A DNA stretch of 64,000 nucleotides from Neorhizobium galegae (lineage in GTDB: Bacteria; Pseudomonadota; Alphaproteobacteria; Rhizobiales; Rhizobiaceae): NCBI RefSeq assembly GCF_017877135.1, contig NZ_JAGIPH010000001.1, positions 1,240,001 through 1,304,000 of the forward strand, written 5' to 3'. Shown here piece by piece: positions 57,047 through 64,000 of this stretch. Position numbers and translations under genes: made by a program. The notes below the pieces were generated by a model. The model ran no database searches, was not told the origin of the DNA, and was given only the letters and a program-made list of their open reading frames with translations. Position 1 is the first letter of the stretch, and each line of letters opens with the position of its first letter.

Positions 57047-58450
57047 TCAGCACAGCGAGGCGATGTGGCGATAGAGAGCGCGGATCGCCTGCGCCTCCCC
57101 GCCCGCCGGCGCATGCGGCTTTTCCGCCGGAACCCAGGCAAAAACATCGAAATGCACCCAGCTTCGGCTGTGTTCGACGAAGCGTTTGAGGAACAAGGCC
57201 GCGGTGATCGCGCCCGCCATGCCGCCGGCCGGCGCATTGGTAAGATCGGCCACCTTGGCGCGCACATCCTTTTCATAGCCCTTGTAGAGCGGCAGGCGCC
57301 AGATCGGGTCGTCCTCGGCAAGGCTTGCGGCAGACAGGCTTGCCGCCAGCGCCTCGTCATCGGTGAAGAAGGGCGGCAGATCCGGGCCAAGCGCGACACG
57401 GGCAGCCCCGGTCAGCGTTGCCATGTCCACCATCAGGTCCGGCGCCTCCTCATCGGCATAGGCCAGCGCATCGGCAAGGATCAGGCGGCCTTCGGCATCA
57501 GTATTGTCGATCTGGACGGAAAGCCCCTTGCGGCTGCGATAGATGTCACCCGGCCGGAAGGCATTGGCGGAAATGGAATTCTCCACCGCCGGCACGAGAA
57601 CGCGCAGATCGATGTCGAGGCCGGCATCCATGATCATCAGGGCAAGCGCCAGAACATTGGCCGCGCCGCCCATGTCCTTCTTCATGAGCAGCATCGAGGC
57701 CGGCGGCTTGATGTCGAGGCCGCCCGTATCGAAGCAGACGCCCTTGCCGACGAGCGTCACCTTGCGGGCGCCCTTGCGGCCAAAGCGCATCTCCAGGAGC
57801 CTCGGCGCCTCGGCGCTGGCGCGCCCGACGGTGTGGATGAGCGGAAAGTTCTCTGCCAGCAGATCCTCGCCGACGATGGACGAGGCCTCTGCGCCATAAT
57901 GGCTGGCGAGCGAAAAAAACACCCGTTCCAGCGTTTCCGGACCCATGTCATTGGTCGGCGTGTTGACGAGGTCGCGGGCAAGGAAGACGGCGGCAAGCGT
58001 GCGGTCAAGCTTGGCGCCATCGAGATCCTGCGGCACGGACAGAAACACCTCCGAAGGCTTTGCTGTGCGATAGCTGTCGAAACTGTAGCTGCCAAGGCCG
58101 AAGCCCAGCGCCAGGCGCTCCGGCGCAAGCGCAGAGGCGGAGATCGTCCAGGTGCCGGCGGGAAGCAGGCGGGCGAGCTTGCCGGCAAGGAAGGGCTGGT
58201 CGGTGGGCTCCTTGCCCAGGCCGAACAGCGCACCGGCAAGCGCACCCTCCTGTCCCGGCAGGAGAAGCAGACTTCCCGCATCGGCAGTAAAGCCTGCGGC
58301 GCTTGCAAAGGCCTTTACCTCCGGCGCAAGACTTGCGGACTGAAACTCGTCCGGCGTCAGCGCGTGAACGGTCAGCGCATCCGCATCATGAGGGCGAAAG
58401 GGGGAGGCTCTTTCGATGAACTGGTAGGGAGAACGCGGTGCGGGGGCCAT
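57047..58450 (-). CDS. M17 leucyl aminopeptidase family protein
   Basis: A 467-residue peptidase of the leucine aminopeptidase family. The metal-binding residues are visible: Lys236 and Asp241 in VGKGVCFDTGGLDIK, Asp259 in KKDMGG, and Asp318/Glu320 in the signature NTDAEGRL (316-323). It releases N-terminal residues from peptides with two zinc ions in the cytoplasm. It is shorter and more divergent at the N-terminus than E. coli PepA, like the rhizobial second paralogue. It begins an operon with the MarR-like and NlpC/P60 genes. Confidence 0.92.
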   Translation of the reverse strand: MAPAPRSPYQFIERASPFRPHDADALTVHALTPDEFQSASLAPEVKAFASAAGFTADAGSLLLLPGQEGALAGALFGLGKEPTDQPFLAGKLARLLPAGTWTISASALAPERLALGFGLGSYSFDSYRTAKPSEVFLSVPQDLDGAKLDRTLAAVFLARDLVNTPTNDMGPETLERVFFSLASHYGAEASSIVGEDLLAENFPLIHTVGRASAEAPRLLEMRFGRKGARKVTLVGKGVCFDTGGLDIKPPASMLLMKKDMGGAANVLALALMIMDAGLDIDLRVLVPAVENSISANAFRPGDIYRSRKGLSVQIDNTDAEGRLILADALAYADEEAPDLMVDMATLTGAARVALGPDLPPFFTDDEALAASLSAASLAEDDPIWRLPLYKGYEKDVRAKVADLTNAPAGGMAGAITAALFLKRFVEHSRSWVHFDVFAWVPAEKPHAPAGGEAQAIRALYRHIASLC

Positions 58451-58589
58451 GGCTTAATGCTTTCAGAATCGGGCACTTAACGGGTTGTTAGGGTTAACAG
58501 ACTATTGCTTGAGGCAAGAGAGCGCCACCCATGATCTGCATGTCCCGCGTCAGAAAAATGGCCGGCAAGGATACTTGCGAGAGACCACG

Positions 58590-59438
58590 ATGACGGTACA
58601 CCCTTTTTTGCTCAGATCGCACCGGCGCCTGCGTCTTTCGGCGTGCTGCGCGATCCTGTCGCTTGCCCTTGGCTCCTGCGCCACCGAGCGGCACGACAGG
58701 ATGACGACGGGCTCGATCCCCGCCAGCGGCTCCGGCCCTTCCCTCTCCAAGCCGCTGGACGCGATGACCGGCCCTGAACTTGCCATGGCCGAACGCAGCA
58801 TGGGCAGCGCCTACGAGCGTAACCCGAAAGAGCGCGCCACCGGCCTTGCCTATGCCAATGTCCTGCGCATGAACGGCAAGAACGCCCAGGCGCTTGCGGT
58901 GATGCAGCAGGTGGTGATCGCCTATCCCTCCGACCGCGCGGTGCTTGCCGCCTACGGCAAGGCCCAGGCCGGCGCCGGGCAGCTGGAACAGGCGCTTGCC
59001 ACCATTTCCCGCGCCCAGACGCCGGACCGGCCCGACTGGCGGCTCTATTCGGCTGAAGGCGCGGTGCTGGACCAGCTTGGCAGGACGGACGAGGCGCGGC
59101 GCAAATACCGCATGGCGCTGGAGGTCGAGCCGAACGAACCGAGCGTGCTGTCGAACCTTGGCATGTCTTACGTGTTGTCCGGCGACCTGCGCACCGCCGA
59201 AACCCATCTGCGCACGGCAAGCCAGCAGCCGATGGCCGACAGCCGCGTGCGCCAGAATCTGGCGCTCGTCGTCGGCCTGCAGGGACGCTTTGCCGAGGCC
59301 GAGCAGATTGCAAGCCGCGAGCTTTCGCCGGTGCAGGCAGAGGCTAACGTGACTTATCTTCGCGACATGCTGGCCCAACAGAATGCCTGGGCGAAACTCG
59401 CCGGCAAGGACGCCAAGTCAAAGCAGGCGACCCGCTGA
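58590..59438 (+). CDS. tadD: TadD-like TPR lipoprotein
   Basis: A 282-residue protein with a lipoprotein signal (lipobox LGSC in CCAILSLALGSCATE) and at least four TPR-like helices (about 70-260). TadD-type TPR lipoproteins help assemble the Tad/Flp pilus secretin. It is convergent with tadC, which supports the assignment; on sequence alone it is just a TPR lipoprotein. The start at 58590 has GAGAG upstream and puts the signal peptide at the N-terminus. Confidence 0.8.
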   Translation: MTVHPFLLRSHRRLRLSACCAILSLALGSCATERHDRMTTGSIPASGSGPSLSKPLDAMTGPELAMAERSMGSAYERNPKERATGLAYANVLRMNGKNAQALAVMQQVVIAYPSDRAVLAAYGKAQAGAGQLEQALATISRAQTPDRPDWRLYSAEGAVLDQLGRTDEARRKYRMALEVEPNEPSVLSNLGMSYVLSGDLRTAETHLRTASQQPMADSRVRQNLALVVGLQGRFAEAEQIASRELSPVQAEANVTYLRDMLAQQNAWAKLAGKDAKSKQATR

Positions 59439-59505
59439 CGGTTTTCTCTGCCGTGGTGGCGGACCGCCGGCGGACAAATTCGCCGGCCGGGTGACGGGTG
59501 AGGCC

Positions 59506-60486
59506 TTAAAAGCGGTCGGCGATCTGGATGGCGGCAGGCCCCAAAATGACGGCGATCAGCACCGGCAGGAAAAACAGGATCATCGGCACCGTCAGTTTCG
59601 GCGGCAGGGCGGCCGCCTTCTTTTCCGCCTCGTTCATCCGCTCGTCGCGGCTTTCCTGCGCAAGCACCCGCAGCGCCTGGGCAATCGGCGTGCCGTAGCG
59701 ATCGGCCTGGATGAGGGCTGCGGTGACGGATTTCACCATATCGAGCTGCGTGCGGGCGGCGAGATTCTCCAGCGCCATACGCCGCTCCGGCAGGAAGGAG
59801 AGCTCGGCCGTCGTCAGCACCATTTCCTCCGCCAGCGCCGGCGATTGCACCGCGATCTCGTCGGCCACCCGGCGCATGGCCGCCTCCAGCGAAATGCCGG
59901 CCTCGATGCAGATCAGCATGAGGTCGAGCGCATCCGGCCAGGCCCGCGTGATGGAGGCCTGCCGCTTGCCGACCCGATTGCTCACATAGACATTGGGGGC
60001 ATAGAACCCGGCATAGGCCGCCACCACCGCCGCCAGCAGCCGGATGCCGATCGGTCGCCCGGCAAGATTGTCGAAGCCGAAGATCCAGATGACGGCCAGC
60101 CCCAGGCACACGAAGGGCAGCACGAAGCGGCAGACGAGAAAGATGTTGAGGGCGTTTTGCGAGCGAAGCCCCGCCGCCTTCAGCCGGTTGACGGTGTTGT
60201 CATCCACCAGCGCCTTGCGCAGGTTGAAGCGCTCGACGATCTGGCGCATCGACTTGTTGTTCTGGGCGCGAAGCGTGGCCTTCGAATGCTCGGCCGTCAT
60301 GCGCGCCCGTTCGCGTGCGCGCAGCTGCTCGCGCTCGGTGGAGACAGCCTTCATGCGCTTCTTGAGATCATCGCCCTCAAACAACGGCAGGGCAACCGTA
60401 TAGAGCGTCGCCGCCACGGCAATGGCGACCAGGATGGCCAGCAGCACGGCCGGATCGGCAAGGGCATTGATCAGCTGCGTCGGCAT
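59506..60486 (-). CDS. tadC: Tad pilus inner-membrane protein TadC
   Basis: A 326-residue type II secretion F-domain protein with three to four membrane helices. The T2SF region (AWPDALDLMLICIEAGISLEAAMRRVADE) is the typical GspF-like core, and the end is LPPKLTVPMILFFLPVLIAVILGP. It pairs with TadB to form the pilus assembly platform. It starts 13 bp after tadB ends, so both are in one operon. Confidence 0.92.
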   Translation of the reverse strand: MPTQLINALADPAVLLAILVAIAVAATLYTVALPLFEGDDLKKRMKAVSTEREQLRARERARMTAEHSKATLRAQNNKSMRQIVERFNLRKALVDDNTVNRLKAAGLRSQNALNIFLVCRFVLPFVCLGLAVIWIFGFDNLAGRPIGIRLLAAVVAAYAGFYAPNVYVSNRVGKRQASITRAWPDALDLMLICIEAGISLEAAMRRVADEIAVQSPALAEEMVLTTAELSFLPERRMALENLAARTQLDMVKSVTAALIQADRYGTPIAQALRVLAQESRDERMNEAEKKAAALPPKLTVPMILFFLPVLIAVILGPAAIQIADRF

Positions 60487-60499
60487 GGTCTTTGCCCCC

Positions 60500-61513
60500 T
60501 CAGATGTCGAACTTGATCATGGTGCGCATGACGACAATGCCGAGCGACATCCAGACGGCGGAAAAGATCAGGATCATGTGGCCGCGCGGATCGGAAAACA
60601 GCACCTCCAGATAATGCGGCGAGGTAAGATAGACGAGCAGGGCAACGACAAAGGGAAGCGAGCCTATGATGGCGCCGGACGCCTTCGCCTCCATCGACAG
60701 CGCCTTCACCTTGGCCTTCATCTTGCGCCGCTCGCGCAGCACCTTGGAAAGGTTGCCGAGCGCCTCCGACAGGTTGCCACCCGCCTGGCCCTGGATGGTG
60801 ATGACGATCGAGAAGAAATTCACCTCCGGCAGCGGCATGGTGACCACCATGCGCGCGCAGGCCTCCGCAACGCTGAAGCCGACCTGCTGGCTTTCCACCA
60901 CGCGGCGAAATTCGCTCTTCACCGGCTCCTGTCCATCGCTTGCGATCAACCGCATGGCATCGTGCAGCGGCAGGCCCGAGCGGATGGAGCGCGTGATGAC
61001 ATCGAGCGCATTGGGAAATTCTTCCAGAAAACGGTTCTGGCGCCGGCTGATCAGCGATCCGATGATCCAGCGCGGAAGGCCGGCGCCTGCGGCAAAACCC
61101 GCGCCAGCGGCCGCCCAGAGCGGCAGGCCGCAGAAGAGGAAAAGCATGGCGACGAAAAGGCCAAGCGCGAAAGAGAGGAGATGGAACCGGCGGGGCGAAA
61201 GCGACAGGCCGGCGCGCGACAGCCTGGCCCTCGTCGTGCGGTCCCCGACCTTCTTCGATTGCTCCAGCTGTTTCCGTTCCAGCTCCTTCAGCTGGTCCTG
61301 GACGGATTTGCGGCGCTTCGACAGTTCCTGCACGCGATCACGTGCCGCCTTCACCTGCCCGCGATCGGCTTCACTGGCGGTAAGCCGGGTGACACGGCTG
61401 GCAATCGCGCGATTTTTTTCGAAATACGGAAAGAGAAGCGCGGTGGCGAACGCCACCACGGCAATGGCGACCAGAGCCGCAAGCGCGAGGACCGTCCCAT
61501 CCAACCCGAACAT
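60500..61513 (-). CDS. tadB: Tad pilus inner-membrane protein TadB
   Basis: A 337-residue T2SF protein. It has an N-terminal membrane segment, a coiled-coil stretch (RVQELSKRRKSVQDQLKELE), two further helices, then the GspF-like domain (EEFPNALDVITRSIRSGLPLHDAM) and a C-terminal membrane pair. It forms the inner-membrane platform with TadC. GGGGGGAG precedes the ATG at 61513. Confidence 0.92.
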   Translation of the reverse strand: MFGLDGTVLALAALVAIAVVAFATALLFPYFEKNRAIASRVTRLTASEADRGQVKAARDRVQELSKRRKSVQDQLKELERKQLEQSKKVGDRTTRARLSRAGLSLSPRRFHLLSFALGLFVAMLFLFCGLPLWAAAGAGFAAGAGLPRWIIGSLISRRQNRFLEEFPNALDVITRSIRSGLPLHDAMRLIASDGQEPVKSEFRRVVESQQVGFSVAEACARMVVTMPLPEVNFFSIVITIQGQAGGNLSEALGNLSKVLRERRKMKAKVKALSMEAKASGAIIGSLPFVVALLVYLTSPHYLEVLFSDPRGHMILIFSAVWMSLGIVVMRTMIKFDI

Positions 61514-61625
61514 CGCCTACTCCCCCCAAGCATTTCCAGCCGAAGCGTGCGCGCTTCGGCGTCGGAAAATGCGTTTAAATAATTGCTGGAGCATTGCGGG
61601 TAATCACGGGATCACCGGCAATGCG

Positions 61626-63107
61626 CTAGCTGCTCAGCTTTTCCATCTGGTCGAGCGCGGCCGCCAGCCGCCGTTCCTCGTTGTAATAGCGCGCCCGCTC
61701 CCAGAAATGCGGCTTGACGATGCCGGTCGATACATGGCGGCCGATGAGCCGGCCGGCGGCATCCTCGCCCTCGATCTCGTAGCGCATCAGGTCCTGGGTG
61801 ATGATCACGTCGCCTTCCATGCCGATCACCTCGGTGATCTGGGTGATGCGGCGCGAACCGTCGCGCAGCCGGGCGGCCTGGATGATGACATCGACGGAGC
61901 CGGACATGATTTCGCGCACCGTTTTCGCCGGCAGCGAAAAGCCGCCCATGGCAATCATCGATTCCATGCGGCTCAGGCATTCGCGCGGCGTATTGGCATG
62001 GATCGTGCCCATGGAGCCGTCATGGCCGGTGTTCATCGCCTGCAGGAGGTCAAAGACCTCTGCTCCGCGCACTTCGCCGACGATGATGCGCTCGGGCCGC
62101 ATGCGCAGGCAGTTCTTGACGAGATCGCGCATGGTGATCTCGCCTTCGCCCTCGATATTGGGCGGACGGGTTTCGAGCCGCACCACATGCGGCTGCTGCA
62201 ATTGCAGTTCGGCCGTATCCTCGCAGGTGATGACGCGCTCATCGAGATCGATGTAGCGGGTGAGACAGTTGAGAAGCGTCGTCTTGCCGGATCCTGTGCC
62301 GCCGGAAATGACGACATTGCAGCGCACGCGCCCGATGATCTGCAGGAGGGTTGCTCCTTCCGGGCTGATCGCGCCGAATTTGACCAGCTGCTCGAGCGTC
62401 AGCTTGTCCTTCTTGAACTTGCGGATGGTCAGCGCCGGGCCATCGAGCGCCAGCGGCGGGGCAATGACATTGACGCGCGATCCGTCCGGCAGGCGGGCAT
62501 CGCAGATCGGGCTCGATTCGTCGACGCGCCGCCCGACCTGGCTGACGATGCGCTGGCAGATGGAGAGAAGCTGGGCATTGTCGCGAAAACGGATTTCCGA
62601 TTCGATTGTCTTGCCGCCCACTTCGATAAAGGTCTGGCCGGCGCCGTTCACCATGATGTCGGCAATGTCGTCGCGCGCCAGAAGCGGTTCCAGCGGACCG
62701 TAGCCAAGCACGTCGTTGCAGATATCCTCAAGCAGCTCCTCCTGCTCGGAAATCGACATGACGAAATTCTTGATCGTGATGATATCGTTGACGATATCGC
62801 GGATTTCCTCGCGCGCGCTCTCGCCATCGAGCCGCGCCAGCTGCGACAGGTCGATCGTATCGATCAGCGCGGAAAAGATCTGCCCCTTGGTGTCGTAATA
62901 GGTCTGCGTGCGGGCCGGGCGGCGGCGCGGCGCGGAAGCGGATGCAGGCGCCGTCAACGCAGGCTGCGGACGCGGCAGGCCGGCGCCCGGCCCCGTCTCG
63001 ACCAGAATGTCGGGGCTCTGGCGCGCGGGCTGGGCAGGCACCGGCACGGCAGGGGCAGGCACTGCTGCTGCCCCTTGCGATCCCTCGTTCGTGCGTTTTC
63101 CAAACAT
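61626..63107 (-). CDS. cpaF: Tad/Cpa pilus assembly ATPase TadA (CpaF)
   Basis: A 493-residue secretion ATPase of the CpaF/TadA type. An Ala/Pro-rich N-terminal tail (1-60) precedes the N-domain; the nucleotide-binding core has Walker [14 protein letters not shown], the Asp box and Walker B regions ([34 protein letters not shown]) and HANTPREC. It powers pilus extension and retraction with TadB and TadC, from the cytoplasm. The SD before the ATG at 63107 is weak. Confidence 0.95.
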   Translation of the reverse strand: MFGKRTNEGSQGAAAVPAPAVPVPAQPARQSPDILVETGPGAGLPRPQPALTAPASASAPRRRPARTQTYYDTKGQIFSALIDTIDLSQLARLDGESAREEIRDIVNDIITIKNFVMSISEQEELLEDICNDVLGYGPLEPLLARDDIADIMVNGAGQTFIEVGGKTIESEIRFRDNAQLLSICQRIVSQVGRRVDESSPICDARLPDGSRVNVIAPPLALDGPALTIRKFKKDKLTLEQLVKFGAISPEGATLLQIIGRVRCNVVISGGTGSGKTTLLNCLTRYIDLDERVITCEDTAELQLQQPHVVRLETRPPNIEGEGEITMRDLVKNCLRMRPERIIVGEVRGAEVFDLLQAMNTGHDGSMGTIHANTPRECLSRMESMIAMGGFSLPAKTVREIMSGSVDVIIQAARLRDGSRRITQITEVIGMEGDVIITQDLMRYEIEGEDAAGRLIGRHVSTGIVKPHFWERARYYNEERRLAAALDQMEKLSS

Positions 63108-63147
63108 CTGTGATCGGTGTCCTTCAGGCGGGCTTTGCCATCAGCGG

Positions 63148-64000
63148 TTATCCCTGGCGCGACAGAAGGCCCAGCATCCTGCCAAGCCCGCTCTTCTTCT
63201 GTTTCTTGACGGTGACGCGGCCGGTCAGCACATGCGCCAGCTGCGCAAAGGTTTCCGCCGTCGGGCAGCGCGCGTCGATCTCGCAGATCATGCGGCCGCT
63301 GTTGGAGGCATTGCCAAACAGGTTCGCATCGAAGGGAATGATCGCCGTCGGCTCGATTTCCAGCGGCTCGAAGAAATCGGCCGGCGGAATTTCCGGCCGT
63401 CTCGGCATGCCCACCTGGTTCAGCACCAGATGCGGCGCCCGGTCGTTGGGCCGCAGTTTCTTCAAGGCGTCGATGAGGTTCTTGGCGTTGCGCAGGTTGG
63501 GCAGATCCGGCACCGCGGTGATGACCACCTCATCCACATCCGACAGCACGCTGCGGGTCCAATCCGACCAGGCATGCGGGACATCCAGCACGGCAATCGG
63601 GGCGCTGCGCTGGAGCACGTCGATGACCGGCTGGAAGGCGCGCGCCTCGAAATCATAGGCGCGATCGAGCAGGGAGGGTGCGGCCAGCAGCGACAGGTGC
63701 TGCGAACATTTCGTCAGCAGTCGATCGAGAAACACCTCGTCCAGCCGCTCCGGCGCATAGACCGCCTCGGCAATGCCCTGGGCCGGATCCTGGTCGAAAT
63801 CGATATTGGCGGTGCCATAGGCGAGATCGAGATCGGCGAGAATCGTCTCGGTCGAAAACAGCGTCGACATGCCGAAGGCACAGTTGTGCGCGATGGTGGA
63901 GGAGCCGACCCCGCCTTTGGCCCCGATGAAGGCGATGGAGCGGCCGAGCGGTTCGGCATCGGGATCGATGAAGATGGCCGCCATCGAGACAAGCAGGTCC
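63148..64000 (-). CDS. cpaE: Tad/Cpa pilus protein CpaE (TadZ), truncated by the window edge
   Basis: At least 283 residues of a P-loop ATPase; the frame continues past base 64000, so the N-terminus is missing (full CpaE is about 420 residues). A deviant Walker A GAKGGVGSST and the ADLDLAYGTANIDFD segment are typical of MinD/ParA-like CpaE/TadZ proteins, which localise the pilus machine to the pole. It is 40 bp before cpaF and belongs to the same operon. Confidence 0.9.
   Translation of the reverse strand, partial: DLLVSMAAIFIDPDAEPLGRSIAFIGAKGGVGSSTIAHNCAFGMSTLFSTETILADLDLAYGTANIDFDQDPAQGIAEAVYAPERLDEVFLDRLLTKCSQHLSLLAAPSLLDRAYDFEARAFQPVIDVLQRSAPIAVLDVPHAWSDWTRSVLSDVDEVVITAVPDLPNLRNAKNLIDALKKLRPNDRAPHLVLNQVGMPRRPEIPPADFFEPLEIEPTAIIPFDANLFGNASNSGRMICEIDARCPTAETFAQLAHVLTGRVTVKKQKKSGLGRMLGLLSRQG

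Noticed and set aside
60666..63113. An 815-codon plus-strand frame across tadB and cpaF
   Set aside because: Antisense shadow of the Tad pilus genes; the product is Arg/Ser-rich without domain pattern.

Overview
The window is a 64 kb piece of a high-GC alphaproteobacterial chromosome, most likely from a Rhizobiaceae member (Rhizobium, Agrobacterium or a close relative). The evidence is the residue-level character of the housekeeping proteins (GuaA, XseA, IF3, L35, L20, PheS, PheT, RsgA, LepA), a membrane-bound ferritin MbfA gene with an Irr-type iron box, a transglutaminase-like cysteine peptidase of the rhizobial type, RIME-like intergenic palindromes and a Tad/Cpa pilus cluster. Most genes have strong SD sequences. 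No rRNA, CRISPR array, intact insertion sequence or prophage was seen.

Layout. 1-2.9 kb: the tail of a TspO-like protein, a hotdog thioesterase overlapping a nucleosidase gene, then guaA with a clear terminator. 3-16.6 kb: a sugar-catabolic block. A LacI-type regulator is divergent from a long minus-strand series: solute-binding protein, two permeases, ATPase, GH2 beta-mannosidase, TIM-barrel isomerase/epimerase, Gfo/Idh/MocA dehydrogenase and GH43 beta-xylosidase-like enzyme, followed by a LysR regulator. Two related operators bracket the divergent promoter region. 16.6-22.5 kb: small metabolic genes (ArsC-like reductase, YbaK deacylase, M29 aminopeptidase), a low-GC insert carrying a coiled-coil/winged-helix protein, then xseA. 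22.5-26 kb: a lipid-linked sugar transfer locus (GT-C membrane protein divergent from GtrB- and GtrA-like genes). 26-34.5 kb: oxidoreductases, regulators, an isochorismatase-like hydrolase, a GNAT enzyme, a BTLCP peptidase and an alpha/beta hydrolase.

34.6-40.5 kb is the translation block infC (AUU start)-rpmI-rplT-pheS-pheT, with a DUF4160/DUF2442 pair inserted between pheS and pheT. 40.5-48.5 kb holds a long gap, a HigBA-like toxin-antitoxin pair, rsgA, three tandem 92-bp repeats, mbfA under a candidate Irr box, an orphan TRAP binding protein and an XRE-cupin regulator divergent from an MFS transporter. 49.9-55.6 kb carries lepA, a CcdAB toxin-antitoxin pair, a PRC-barrel protein, a beta-hydroxyacid dehydrogenase, a SelT/W/H-like protein and tRNA-Leu(CAG). 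55.7-58.5 kb is an M17 peptidase-MarR-NlpC/P60 operon. From 58.6 kb to the end lies a Tad pilus cluster (tadD, tadC, tadB, tadA/cpaF and a cpaE truncated by the window edge).

The most unusual items are the 92-bp tandem repeats carrying perfect hairpins, the gene pair splitting pheS from pheT, the paired LacI operators, the low-GC insert and the long imperfect hairpin between gtrA and a dehydrogenase gene. Nothing in the window is clearly a new multi-gene system. All functional statements rest on reading motifs by eye; no database search was run.
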